Positions 33,608 through 41,216 of a DNA stretch of 43,616 nt are shown in pieces (positions within the stretch are counted from its first letter, which is position 1; the number at the start of each line of letters is the position of its first letter). The position numbers and the translations under genes are program-made. The notes under the pieces are model-generated. The model saw nothing but the letters and a program-made list of their open reading frames with translations. It had not been told where the DNA came from and did no database searches. This DNA is from JAUIEH01 sp964483375 (GTDB taxonomy: Bacteria > Pseudomonadota > Alphaproteobacteria > Caulobacterales > Maricaulaceae). The stretch spans positions 1 to 43,616 of the forward strand of contig CAZABJ010000019.1 in assembly GCA_964483375.1 (NCBI GenBank). The letters run 5' to 3'.

Positions 33608-34873
33608 GTGCTGCTTCTCCGCCTCGCGCTGTTGACGCTACTTCTCTCGTTCGCGCCCTTGGCGTCGCCCACGGCAGCCTCCGCCCAAAATGTCGAAGGG
33701 GTTGCGGCGATCGTTAATGACGAGGTGATCTCGACCTATGACGTTCGCCAACGGATGCGCCTGATTTTGATCTCCACCGGCATCCGCCCTGACCAGAATG
33801 CGCTCCGCCGCATTCAAGCCCAGGCGCTCAGCTCCCTGATCGACGAGCGGCTTCAGCTGCAAGCGGCGGCGGAGTTTGAAATCGTCGTGGAGGAGGACGA
33901 GGTGGAGGACTCGCTGTCTAGACTGGCACAGCAAAACAACGCGACTTCGGAAGACATTCGTCGCGACCTCGCCGCCCAAGGCATCGACCTTGAGACGCTC
34001 GAACAACAGCTCCGCTCCGAGATCGCCTGGCAAATCTTGGTCGGCGGCCGGTTCCGCTCCCGCCTGCGGGTCAGCGACGACCAAATTGACAACCGGCTTG
34101 AGCGGCTGGCGGCGAACGCTGACAGCTCCAGCTACCTGGTGTCGGAAATCGTCATCGAACCGCCGCCCGGCGCTGAAGAAGCCGAAGTCGTTGAAGCCGT
34201 TGAATCCGTGATGGCTCCGCTCCAACAAGGCGCGCCGTTCCCCGCCGTCGCGCGGCAGTTTTCAGCCTCCCCCACCGCGGCGACGGGCGGCGACATGGGG
34301 TGGGTCTTGGCCGGCGAACTCCAACCGGAATTGGAAAGCGCCTTGCAGCAAATGCAGCCCGGCCAGGTTTCTCCGCCGATCCAAACCAACGAAGGCATCT
34401 ACATCATCGCCCTGCGCGACCGGCGCGCCGGCGTGAACGCCGAACGCCTTCGCCTCAGCCAGATCATCGTGCCGCTGCCCGCAGACGCCTCGGAGAGCGC
34501 GATTGCCGAGGCGGAACAAGCGTTGTCGCGTCAGCGCGACCGCGTCGATAGCTGCGAAGACCTCCAAGACGCCGCCTCGCGGATCGACGGCGCGATAGCC
34601 AGCGAATTGGGAGCCGTCTCGCCTGGCGACTTGGCGCCTGACTTCCGCGACGCCATCGAGGCTCTTGAGGAAGGCGAAACCAGCGAGCCAATCCGGGTCG
34701 GCGGCGGCGTCGTCGTGGTCGCGATGTGCGGCCGGGAGATTGCGGCCGGCGAGATCTTGCCGTCGCGAGAGCAAATCGAAGACCGGCTTTTGGATGAGCA
34801 ACTCTCCTTGCTCGCGCGGCGGTATCTCCGCGACTTGCGCCGCGACGCCACGATTGAAACCCGGCTTCGCTAG
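33608..34873 (+). CDS. surA: SurA-type periplasmic chaperone / peptidyl-prolyl isomerase
   Basis: A 421-aa exported folding factor for outer-membrane proteins such as LptD. Signal peptide to about residue 26 (A-S-A-Q), then the SurA N-domain (V-A-A-I-V-N-D-E-V-I-S-T-Y-D-V, near 30-45), a full parvulin domain (about 175-275, with G-G-D-M-G-W-V and I-Q-T-N-E-G-I-Y-I-I-A-L), and a second degenerate parvulin-like domain with two cysteines (about 285-385). The start is GTG 33608, supported by GAGG at 33597-33600 with 7 bases between. It lies between lptD and pdxA, the classic surA-pdxA-rsmA order. Confidence 0.93.
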   Translation: MLLLRLALLTLLLSFAPLASPTAASAQNVEGVAAIVNDEVISTYDVRQRMRLILISTGIRPDQNALRRIQAQALSSLIDERLQLQAAAEFEIVVEEDEVEDSLSRLAQQNNATSEDIRRDLAAQGIDLETLEQQLRSEIAWQILVGGRFRSRLRVSDDQIDNRLERLAANADSSSYLVSEIVIEPPPGAEEAEVVEAVESVMAPLQQGAPFPAVARQFSASPTAATGGDMGWVLAGELQPELESALQQMQPGQVSPPIQTNEGIYIIALRDRRAGVNAERLRLSQIIVPLPADASESAIAEAEQALSRQRDRVDSCEDLQDAASRIDGAIASELGAVSPGDLAPDFRDAIEALEEGETSEPIRVGGGVVVVAMCGREIAAGEILPSREQIEDRLLDEQLSLLARRYLRDLRRDATIETRLR

Positions 34874-34887
34874 CTGACGCTCCGGCG

Positions 34888-35838
34888 ATGGCGGCCACCG
34901 CGCTGACGCAAGGCGACCCAGAAGGCGTCGCGCCGGAAATCACAGGCTTGGCATGGGCGGCGCTCCGAGACGACCCGGACGCGGCGTTCTTCGTGATTGG
35001 CGATCCGGGGTTGTTCGATTCCGGCGCTACTCAGGTCATCGACGAACCGGCCTCCGCGGCGATGGTGTTTCCCGACGCTTTGCCGGTTTTGCCAGGCCCC
35101 CCCGCGACCGATCGCGCTGGAGGGGTCATCGCCTCCATCGAAACAGCCGTGAGGCACGCCTCCACAGGTCGCGCTCGCGCCGTGGTGACGAACCCCATCT
35201 CCAAGGCGGTTCTCTATGAGGCCGGGTTTCCCTTCCCCGGCCATACCGAAATGCTCGCCGACCTGACCGACGCGCCAAGCCCGCCGGTCATGATGCTTGT
35301 TGGGGGCGGACTGCGGGTCGCGCTGCTCACCATTCACCTCCCGCTGGCGGACGTCCCCAAAGCGTTGTCTCGGGAGCAGGTTCTGACGGTTTCCCGCACG
35401 GTTCGCGCCGCGCTTGTCGAGGATTTCGGCGTCTCTGCGCCGCGCCTGGCGCTTTGCGGTCTCAACCCGCATGCGGGCGAAGGCGGCGCGCTGGGGCGGG
35501 AGGAGATTGAGATCCTCAACCCCGCCGCCGCCCAGCTCCGCGCGGAGGGTCTCGTCATTTCCGACGCCCGCAGCGCAGACACGCTGTTCCACGCCGAAGC
35601 CCGGGCCGGCTATGACGCCGTAATCGCGTGCTATCACGATCAGGGTCTCATCCCTGTGAAAACGCTGGATTTCCACGGCGGCGTCAATGTGACTTTGGGA
35701 CTGCCGATCGTGCGCACCTCCCCTGACCATGGCGCGGGTTTCGACATCGCCGGCAAGGGCGCAGCCCGCCCCGACAGCCTGGTCGCCGCGCTAAAGCTCG
35801 CCGCGGAAATCGCCGCGCGCCGCGCCGCAGCGCCATGA
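34888..35838 (+). CDS. pdxA: 4-hydroxythreonine-4-phosphate dehydrogenase
   Basis: A 316-aa PdxA, a NAD-dependent enzyme of the DXP-dependent pyridoxal phosphate pathway. Motifs: G-D-P-E-G-V-A-P-E-I near the start, T-N-P-I-S-K, G-H-T-E-M-L-A, G-L-N-P-H-A-G-E-G-G-x-x-G-x-E-E, C-Y-H-D-Q-G-L-I-P-V-K, and S-P-D-H-G-A-G-F-D-I-A-G. The metal-binding histidines of the family are thus present. The nucleotide-binding N-terminus reads G-D-P-E-G-V-A rather than the common G-D-P-A-G-I-G. Its stop overlaps rsmA by 4 bases. No clear ribosome site; coupling to surA (14 bases upstream) is likely. Confidence 0.95.
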   Translation: MAATALTQGDPEGVAPEITGLAWAALRDDPDAAFFVIGDPGLFDSGATQVIDEPASAAMVFPDALPVLPGPPATDRAGGVIASIETAVRHASTGRARAVVTNPISKAVLYEAGFPFPGHTEMLADLTDAPSPPVMMLVGGGLRVALLTIHLPLADVPKALSREQVLTVSRTVRAALVEDFGVSAPRLALCGLNPHAGEGGALGREEIEILNPAAAQLRAEGLVISDARSADTLFHAEARAGYDAVIACYHDQGLIPVKTLDFHGGVNVTLGLPIVRTSPDHGAGFDIAGKGAARPDSLVAALKLAAEIAARRAAAP

Positions 35839-36683
35839 GCCTCGCTTCCCTGCCGCCCTTGCGCGAGGTGGTGACGGCGTTTGACCTTCGGGCGCGCAAG
35901 AGTTTCGGTCAGCATTTTCTGTTCGACCTCAATCTCACCGCCAAAATCGCACGGCTGGCCGGCCCCCTTGAAGACGCCGCGGTGATTGAAGTCGGCCCCG
36001 GCCCGGGCGGGCTGACCCGCGCTGTGTTGGAGGCCGGCGCCGCCCATGTCGTGGCGATTGAGAAGGACGCTCGTTTTTTGCCTGCGCTGGAGGCCATTGC
36101 GGCGGCCGCGCCGGGGCGGTTGACCATCGTCGAGGCCGACGCGTTGGAGGCGAACGAAGCCGACCTCGCCCAGGCGCATGCGCCGGGACTTCCGCCGATG
36201 ATCGTGGCCAATCTGCCTTACAATGTGGGCACCCCGCTTCTGGTGAAGTGGCTGACCCGACCGCGTTGGTGGTCGCGGCTGACGCTCATGTTCCAAAAGG
36301 AAGTCGCCGAGCGCATTGTCGCGGCGCCGGGGTCATCGGCCTATGGCCGGCTCAGCGTCTTATCCCAGCTGCGCGCGCAGCCCCGATGGGGAATGGATGC
36401 GCCGGCCCGGGCCTTCACCCCGCCGCCGAAAGTCGATTCCGCCGTGGTCGTATTCGACCCTCATCCGCGACCGTTTGACCATGTCGGCGCGCTGGAGCGC
36501 GTGACCGCGGCGGCCTTCGGGCAGCGTCGCAAGATGCTGCGAGCGAGCCTGAAGGCGATCGCACCGGCCATCGGGCTCGAGACCTGGCTGGAGACCGCCG
36601 CCGCCTCGCCGCAAGCGCGTCCCGAGACGCTCACGCCGGCGCAGTTCGCCGAGCTTGCGCGAGGCCTTGCAGCCGACGGCTAA
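35835..36683 (+). CDS. rsmA: 16S rRNA (adenine1518/1519-N6) dimethyltransferase
   Basis: A 282-aa KsgA/RsmA that dimethylates two adjacent adenines in 16S rRNA during 30S maturation. Motifs: K-S-F-G-Q-H-F-L-F-D-L-N, SAM-binding V-G-P-G-P-G-G-L-T, V-A-I-E-K-D, and the catalytic N-L-P-Y-N-V. The C-terminal helical domain is complete. ATG 35835 is coupled to the pdxA stop (ATGA). Last gene of the lptF-to-rsmA rightward series. Confidence 0.97.
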   Translation: MSLASLPPLREVVTAFDLRARKSFGQHFLFDLNLTAKIARLAGPLEDAAVIEVGPGPGGLTRAVLEAGAAHVVAIEKDARFLPALEAIAAAAPGRLTIVEADALEANEADLAQAHAPGLPPMIVANLPYNVGTPLLVKWLTRPRWWSRLTLMFQKEVAERIVAAPGSSAYGRLSVLSQLRAQPRWGMDAPARAFTPPPKVDSAVVVFDPHPRPFDHVGALERVTAAAFGQRRKMLRASLKAIAPAIGLETWLETAAASPQARPETLTPAQFAELARGLAADG

Positions 36684-36727
36684 AACGCCAACCGCGTGGA
36701 CGTGAATATCGTAAATCCGCCACATTT

Positions 36728-36747
36728 CGATGAAATTCTTTTCATCG
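36728..36747. promoter_or_regulatory. Perfect inverted repeat before the secreted three-gene cassette
   Basis: CGATGAAA (36728-36735), TTCT, TTTCATCG (36740-36747): an 8-base perfect inverted repeat with a 4-base centre, ending 27 bases before the ATG at 36775. It could be an operator, or a hairpin in the mRNA leader. It is AT-rich compared with its surroundings, and no T-run follows, so a terminator for rsmA is less likely. Confidence 0.5.
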
Positions 36748-36774
36748 TGAGAGACGGCAAGGCAGGGGATCACC

Positions 36775-37230
36775 ATGCAACGCAAACTGTTCGCGGCGGG
36801 TTTGGCCATAGCCGCGCTCACCGCCGCGCCGGCGGCGGCCGAGGAGACGTTCGCCATCACAGTGCCGATTGAGGCCAGCGACATACACCCATCCGTCACC
36901 GGCATAGGTCCGAATTGCTCAGTGTTCGCCATGGTGGACGGACGCCCGCGCGCCGTCGCCAACGGGCAAGGTGAAATTGTCACTTTGACTGCGGCCGATC
37001 GCGCGTCTTTCGCGCGCGAGTTCACGCTCACGCTTGACCGGCGAGCTAATGCGCCTGCGGGCGCGGCGGTGTCGTTCACGTGCGCCATCGTCATGCGCGT
37101 CGACGGCCAAAGCGGCATGCGCTCTCCGGTGAACGCGGCCAATCCGGGTCGCTATGCCGACGTGACCGGCTTGCATCACGCCGGCGCACCGAACGCCTTC
37201 CGCGCCGTCCTTCAAGACATCCAGCAGTGA
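36775..37230 (+). CDS. Small secreted protein, cassette gene A
   Basis: A 151-aa protein with a signal peptide (residues 1-23, A-A-A-E-E). The mature part starts F-A-I-T-V-P-I-E-A-S and contains two cysteines (N-C-S-V-F and F-T-C-A-I-V-M), likely paired in the periplasm, with mostly beta-strand-like sequence between. The next gene has the same plan (F-x-x-x-V-P-V, C-x-V, G-x-G-E-V, Y-x-C-x-I-M), so the two are diverged paralogues. It starts the three-gene cassette, 91 bases after rsmA and behind an inverted repeat. I recognise no family. Confidence 0.75.
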   Translation: MQRKLFAAGLAIAALTAAPAAAEETFAITVPIEASDIHPSVTGIGPNCSVFAMVDGRPRAVANGQGEIVTLTAADRASFAREFTLTLDRRANAPAGAAVSFTCAIVMRVDGQSGMRSPVNAANPGRYADVTGLHHAGAPNAFRAVLQDIQQ

Positions 37231-37238
37231 GGTCCGCA

Positions 37239-37703
37239 ATGCCCGCAAGAACCCTAGTTGCGGCCTTCGTCGCGCTCGCCGCCGCCGCCCCGGCCGTCGC
37301 CGATCCCGATTTCCGCTTCAATGTGCCGGTCGCCATCTCCGGATTGACCAATGAAGGGTCCAACTTTGGCGAGATCGAACAAGCCGGCGTCGCCTGTTCG
37401 GTCAACTTCCGCGAGCCCAACCGCATCACCACGATAGGCCGCGGCGAGGTCATGTTGGACGCTTCATCCGGCACGATTGTCGGCGATTTGGCGGTCGACG
37501 TGTTTGTCGATCCCGAATACGACGCAGCCGACGCGACCAACTATCGCTGCGTCATCATGATTAAGCCGCGGGGCGTCGACGCTCTTGCCGCCATCGACGC
37601 CGCCGCCGTGCTCAATGCGAACTCCGCCTTCATGGCCGGTTCGGGTTTCCGCGCCCATTACGGCGCCGAAAACAGCTTCATCCATGAAGGGTCTTTGCCA
37701 TGA
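37239..37703 (+). CDS. Small secreted protein, cassette gene B
   Basis: A 154-aa protein with a signal peptide (residues 1-21, A-V-A-D). Mature part F-R-F-N-V-P-V-A-I-S-G, then A-C-S-V-N-F, G-R-G-E-V-M-L-D, and Y-R-C-V-I-M-I: the same spacing of hydrophobic strands and the same two cysteines as gene A. The start at ATG 37239 is supported by TGAGG just upstream; longer frames from 37080 lie inside gene A and are rejected. Eight bases separate it from gene A, and it overlaps gene C by 4, so the three are co-translated. Function unknown. Confidence 0.75.
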   Translation: MPARTLVAAFVALAAAAPAVADPDFRFNVPVAISGLTNEGSNFGEIEQAGVACSVNFREPNRITTIGRGEVMLDASSGTIVGDLAVDVFVDPEYDAADATNYRCVIMIKPRGVDALAAIDAAAVLNANSAFMAGSGFRAHYGAENSFIHEGSLP

Positions 37704-38092
37704 GCAGACATGTTCTCGGCGCTTTGGCGGTTTGGCTTTGCGGAGCCGGCGGCGCGGCGGCGCAGCAAGGAGAGCCTGTCGTCGTCGACCTGCCGCAACT
37801 GACCTTCCTTGGCGCTGCAGGCTATGTGGACGTCGGGGAACCCGGAGCGGCCGGCGACGCCGTCGTCATCGACATTCCGCGGCTTGTGTTCATCGGCGCG
37901 CCGACGCCGGCGCAGCCGTCCGGTCCGATACGCCTTTCAAGCCCGGCGCTTCGCTTTGAGGGCGTGAGCGAACCGTCTTCCGCCGCCGAGGCGCCTGCCG
38001 CGCCGAACGGCGATGGTGCGGGTTCGCCCGCATCCGGCGAGGTTGTGCGCCTTGTCAGCCCGACGCTGCGCTTTGAAGGCGTCGACGACTAA
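37700..38092 (+). CDS. Small secreted repeat protein, cassette gene C
   Basis: A 130-aa exported protein (signal peptide to about residue 22, A-A-A-Q). The mature part is four copies of a 13-residue motif separated by Pro/Ala/Gly-rich linkers: V-V-V-D-L-P-Q-L-T-F-L-G-A (27-39), V-V-I-D-I-P-R-L-V-F-I-G-A (55-67), I-R-L-S-S-P-A-L-R-F-E-G-V (77-89) and V-R-L-V-S-P-T-L-R-F-E-G-V (116-128). The common core is P-x-L-x-F-x-G. The first two and the last two form closer pairs. Such single strands on flexible linkers suit beta-strand addition to partner proteins, perhaps those of genes A and B; this is inference. No family recognised. Confidence 0.72.
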   Translation: MSRHVLGALAVWLCGAGGAAAQQGEPVVVDLPQLTFLGAAGYVDVGEPGAAGDAVVIDIPRLVFIGAPTPAQPSGPIRLSSPALRFEGVSEPSSAAEAPAAPNGDGAGSPASGEVVRLVSPTLRFEGVDD

Positions 38093-38110
38093 ACGCGTCC
38101 GCGCGCGGCC

Positions 38111-38137
38111 GACGGCGGGGCGCGGCGCGCCGCCGTC
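38111..38137. terminator. GC hairpin between convergent genes
   Basis: GACGGCGG (38111-38118) pairs with CCGCCGTC (38130-38137) over an 11-base loop, in the 43-base gap between cassette gene C and the convergent arsR-type gene, just touching the latter's stop codon. No T-run; a two-way terminator is plausible. Confidence 0.5.
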
Positions 38138-38474
38138 AGTCGCACGCGCCGCCGGAGATGTCGGCTGCGGGCAGACAGGCAACGTCCGGCGCGCGCGCGC
38201 AGCAATTCTCAGTCAAGAACTGAACCAGCGCGCTGGTGGCGCGCATATCGGCGGCGTAAATGATCTGCCGACCGTTCCGGGTTTGCCGCACCAGGCCCGC
38301 CCGCACCAGGGCTTGGGTGTGGAACGTGAGCGAGGAGGGAGAGAGCCCCAGGGTTTCGGCGATTCCGCCCGCAGACATCCCTTCCGGCCCGCGCTCGACC
38401 AACAGTCGGTGGACCTTTAGGCGATGCTCATGCGCCAAGGCGCCGAGCGCGGCCACCGCTTGGTCGTTATTCAC
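38136..38474 (-). CDS. ArsR/SmtB-family metalloregulator
   Basis: A 112-aa winged-helix repressor: L-G-A-L-A-H-E-H-R-L-K-V-H-R-L-L-V, then G-G-I-A-E-T-L-G-L-S-P-S-S-L-T-F-H (recognition helix) and a wing with R-N-G-R-Q-I-I-Y. The C-terminus has E-N-C-C-A plus further cysteines near the end (A-C-L-P, G-A-C-D), a pattern linked to arsenite-sensing ArsR proteins. I chose GTG 38474, 7 bases after a GAGGAGG ribosome site; the frame remains open to an ATG at 38534, which would add M-T-C-P-P-C-G and overlap the operator. No arsenic or metal resistance gene is in the window; it may act elsewhere, or control gmk (next, same strand; the stretch between is reversed, so it would not be read through). Confidence 0.88.
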   Translation of the reverse strand: MNNDQAVAALGALAHEHRLKVHRLLVERGPEGMSAGGIAETLGLSPSSLTFHTQALVRAGLVRQTRNGRQIIYAADMRATSALVQFLTENCCARAPDVACLPAADISGGACD

Positions 38475-38487
38475 GCGCGCCTCCTCT

Positions 38488-38505
38488 TTTCGAGCAACGT
38501 CGAAA
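38488..38505. promoter_or_regulatory. Candidate ArsR operator (6-6-6 inverted repeat)
   Basis: TTTCGA-GCAACG-TCGAAA is a perfect inverted repeat with 6-base arms and a 6-base centre, directly upstream of the ribosome site of the ArsR-type gene. ArsR proteins bind 12-2-12-like or shorter imperfect palindromes near their own start, so autoregulation is a natural reading. Confidence 0.55.
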
Positions 38506-38552
38506 CATGTCGCCCCGCAAGGCGGGCAGGTCAAGGTGAGGGCGAACCGCGC

Positions 38553-39191
38553 TTAGGCGTCGGCCATCAAATCACCGACGAAGCCGGACAGCCAAGGCTG
38601 CCGGGTGCGGCGCAAGCGTTCGGCCCGAAGAATGGCGTCCAAGGCCGCCGCGGTGATGTCCACGTCGTCATTGACGAGCACGTAGTCATACTCGGCCCAA
38701 TGCGTGATCTCATGCCGCCCGCCCGAGAGCCGCCGCTGGATCACCTCTTCTTCGTCTTTGGCGCGGGTGCGGAGCCGGCGTTCCAGTTCGACCATGGACG
38801 GCGGCAGAATGAAAACCGACACCACGTCTTTGTCGCGGTGCTGGAGCAATTGCTGGGCGCCTTGCCAGTCCACGTCCAAGAGCACGTCTTGGCCGTCATT
38901 GAGGATTTCCAACACCGGTCCGCGCGGCGTCCCGTATAAATTCCCGTGGACTTCCGCCCATTCATAGAAAAACCCCGCCGATCGCCGACGCTCGAACTCG
39001 GTCCTGGTGATGAATTGATAGTCGATCCCGTCGATTTCGCCGTCCCGAGGCGGCCGGGTCGTGGCGGAGATGGACAGGGTCAGATCGTCATGCCCCTGGC
39101 GCAGCCGATTGGACAAGGTGGTCTTGCCCGCTCCTGACGGGCTGGAGATGACGAACAGCATGCCGCGCCGGCGGCGAGCGTTATTGGACAT
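38553..39191 (-). CDS. gmk: Guanylate kinase
   Basis: A 212-aa kinase phosphorylating GMP to GDP. P-loop S-S-P-S-G-A-G-K-T-T near residues 16-25, the GMP-binding S-x-S-x-T-T-R-x-P-R-D-G-E and G-I-D-Y-Q-F segments, F-Y-E-W-A-E-V-H-G-N-L-Y-G-T, and D-V-D-W-Q-G-A-Q-Q-L. Length is normal. ATG 39191 overlaps the yicC-type gene's end by 11 bases; yicC-gmk pairing is widespread. It is the last gene of the leftward fatty-acid/peptidoglycan series. Confidence 0.97.
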   Translation of the reverse strand: MSNNARRRRGMLFVISSPSGAGKTTLSNRLRQGHDDLTLSISATTRPPRDGEIDGIDYQFITRTEFERRRSAGFFYEWAEVHGNLYGTPRGPVLEILNDGQDVLLDVDWQGAQQLLQHRDKDVVSVFILPPSMVELERRLRTRAKDEEEVIQRRLSGGRHEITHWAEYDYVLVNDDVDITAAALDAILRAERLRRTRQPWLSGFVGDLMADA

Positions 39192-40062
39192 TTTGAACCT
39201 GCTCGCGGAATTGTTCGATCGTCGCTTTCAAGGCAAGACCGATTCGCGTCAAGTCGATGTCGGCGGATTTAGAACACGTCGTATTCGCTTCGCGCATGAA
39301 TTCCTGGGTCAGGAAATCGAGCTTCCGCCCCACCGGACCGTCGCTTTGGAAAAGCTCGCGAGCCTGCCCGACATGCGCGGCCAGCCGATCGAGTTCTTCA
39401 CGAACGTCGGCCTTGCTCGCCAACACCGCCGCTTCCGTCGCCAGGCGGTCTTGGTCGACGCCGCCTTCGATCAGCTCATGGAGTTTGGCGGCCAGCCGGT
39501 CGCGAATCGCCACGGGCTGCGCGCCCGCTGAAGCTTCCGCCTCCTCACGCAGTGCGTCGATACGGTCGACGGCGGCGCCAAGCAGCGGGGCGAGCGCGGC
39601 CCCTTCATCCAAGCGCGCCTGGTGAAGCGCGGCCAAGACCTCATCGAAATCGGCGAGCACCGCGGCGTCGAGCGCGGCCTGGGCGGCTTCATCTTCCCGC
39701 GCAGCCTCCGTCGCCACCACGCCACGCAACCCCATCAGCCCGTCCGCGGTCAGCGGCGCGGCCAAACCCCGACGAACCAGCGCACGCGCGGCGGAGGCGT
39801 AAGCGGCGGCCTGCCGTCGGTCGACGGATAGGCCCGCCTCCTCGGTTTGCCGGCGCAACTGAAGTCCCGCTGACACCGAACCGCGCGCGAACCGCTTCTG
39901 GACCCGGTCCCGGACGTTTTGCTCCAGCCGCTCCATGCCTGGAGGCAGGCGCAAGCGAATGTCGAGGCCCTTGCCGTTCACGCTGCGCGCCTCCCACGTC
40001 CAGGCTGCAGCGTCATGCGCGCCGTCAACGCGCGCGAATCCGGTCATTCCGCTCAGCGGCAT
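39181..40062 (-). CDS. yicC: YicC/YloC family endoribonuclease
   Basis: A 293-aa protein with the YicC start M-x-x-x-S-M-T-G-F-A-R (here P-L-S-G-M-T-G-F-A-R), V-N-G-K-G-L-D-I-R-L-R-L-P-P, and the C-terminal DUF1732 block R-K-L-D-F-L-T-Q-E-F-M-R-E-A-N-T-T-x-S-K-S. E. coli YicC is an endoribonuclease involved in small-RNA turnover. It precedes gmk, as in many bacteria. Confidence 0.94.
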   Translation of the reverse strand: MPLSGMTGFARVDGAHDAAAWTWEARSVNGKGLDIRLRLPPGMERLEQNVRDRVQKRFARGSVSAGLQLRRQTEEAGLSVDRRQAAAYASAARALVRRGLAAPLTADGLMGLRGVVATEAAREDEAAQAALDAAVLADFDEVLAALHQARLDEGAALAPLLGAAVDRIDALREEAEASAGAQPVAIRDRLAAKLHELIEGGVDQDRLATEAAVLASKADVREELDRLAAHVGQARELFQSDGPVGRKLDFLTQEFMREANTTCSKSADIDLTRIGLALKATIEQFREQVQNVQ

Positions 40063-40091
40063 GGCAGCTCCTAAAGGACGAGATAAGCGGC

Positions 40092-41192
40092 TTAGCGGTC
40101 GGCGCGTTCCGCCGCGATGCGTTCTTGCTCGATTTGCCGCCAGCGGTCGACATTCTGGTTGTGCTCGCTCGCCGTTCTTGCAAACGCGTGCCCGCCGGTG
40201 CCATCGGCGACAAAGTACATCGCCTCTGTCTGGGCGGGATTGAGCGCCGCCTCAAGCGCCGCACGGCCCGGATTGGCGATCGGTCCCGGCGGCAAGCCGT
40301 CATGTTCATAGGTGTTGTAGGGGTTGTCCGCATTGCGCAGCTCCGAGACGTAGAGCGTGCGTCGCTGGCCCTGGGCGTTGAACAACGGCTCGCCGCCATT
40401 GACCCCGTAATGGACGGCCGCATCGACCTGCAGACGCCAGCCGCGACCCAGGCAAACGCCGTTACCCCCCGGACAAAGCAGGCGGTTGACCATCACCCCG
40501 GCGACCAAATCATGCTCGGATCCGCCCGCCTCGCGCTCCACGATCGAGGCCAGGATCACCGCTTCCTCTTGGGTTTGAATGGGCAGACCTTCGGCGCGGT
40601 CAGGCCAAACCTGGTCCAAAAGCGCGCTTTGCGCTTCGGCCATTCGGTCCAACAGACCTTGGCGATCGGCGTTGCGCTGAACGCTGTAGGTCTCAGGAAG
40701 CAGCGTCCCTTCCGCGGGGATGTCCTCAATCTCCCCTGAGAGAAACGGCGTTTCGTTCAACTGCCTCACGATCATGGCGGAGGTCAGCCCCTCGCGGATC
40801 GTAACGGCGTACTCGATGACATCGCCTTGGCGCAGCTGGTCGGCGATTTCGTTCATGCTTGCGCCTGCTGGGATCTCATATTCCCCGGCGCGCAAATCGC
40901 GGGACGCCCCTTCAAGGGTGACCACCAAGCGGAAATGAAGGGCGTCGCGCACGAGACCCGCGTTTTCGAGGCGATTGGCGATCGAAATCAGTCCTGATCC
41001 CATAGGCAGTTCGACCACGGTGGGCTCCACCGAGGGACCGGCGCGGTCGGCTTCGTTCATCAACCACGCCCAAGCCGCCACCCCGGCCCCAGCGATCGCC
41101 AAGGGAATGAGCAGGAAAAACGCGATCGCCGCGCCCCAGGACAGTCTCGCCGTCGACGCGCCAAACAGAAACCGCCGCATGCCCTCGCCCAC
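40092..41192 (-). CDS. mltG: Endolytic peptidoglycan transglycosylase MltG
   Basis: A 366-aa inner-membrane enzyme that cuts nascent glycan strands and sets their length. One membrane segment at about 22-44, then a LysM-like region and the YceG catalytic domain. The catalytic Glu is E219 in A-S-I-V-E-R-E-A; other marks are L-L-P-E-T-Y-S, the R-L-Q-x-D segment and N-P-Y-N-T-Y. Residues 239-250 carry an insertion with two cysteines (L-C-P-G-G-N-G-V-C) in place of the short N-R-L-x-x-x-M-x-L-Q. ATG 41192 is used; ATG 41180 is also possible. It follows fabF by 24 bases, as is common. Confidence 0.95.
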   Translation of the reverse strand: MGEGMRRFLFGASTARLSWGAAIAFFLLIPLAIAGAGVAAWAWLMNEADRAGPSVEPTVVELPMGSGLISIANRLENAGLVRDALHFRLVVTLEGASRDLRAGEYEIPAGASMNEIADQLRQGDVIEYAVTIREGLTSAMIVRQLNETPFLSGEIEDIPAEGTLLPETYSVQRNADRQGLLDRMAEAQSALLDQVWPDRAEGLPIQTQEEAVILASIVEREAGGSEHDLVAGVMVNRLLCPGGNGVCLGRGWRLQVDAAVHYGVNGGEPLFNAQGQRRTLYVSELRNADNPYNTYEHDGLPPGPIANPGRAALEAALNPAQTEAMYFVADGTGGHAFARTASEHNQNVDRWRQIEQERIAAERADR

Positions 41193-41216
41193 CTTCTGCC
41201 CCGCGCCCCTTCGCGA

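Noticed and set aside
38475..38534. Longer ArsR start adding M-T-C-P-P-C-G-A-T-C
   Set aside because: The extra cysteines are tempting as a metal site, but the frame would run through the operator and lacks a ribosome site, whereas GTG 38474 has GAGGAGG.
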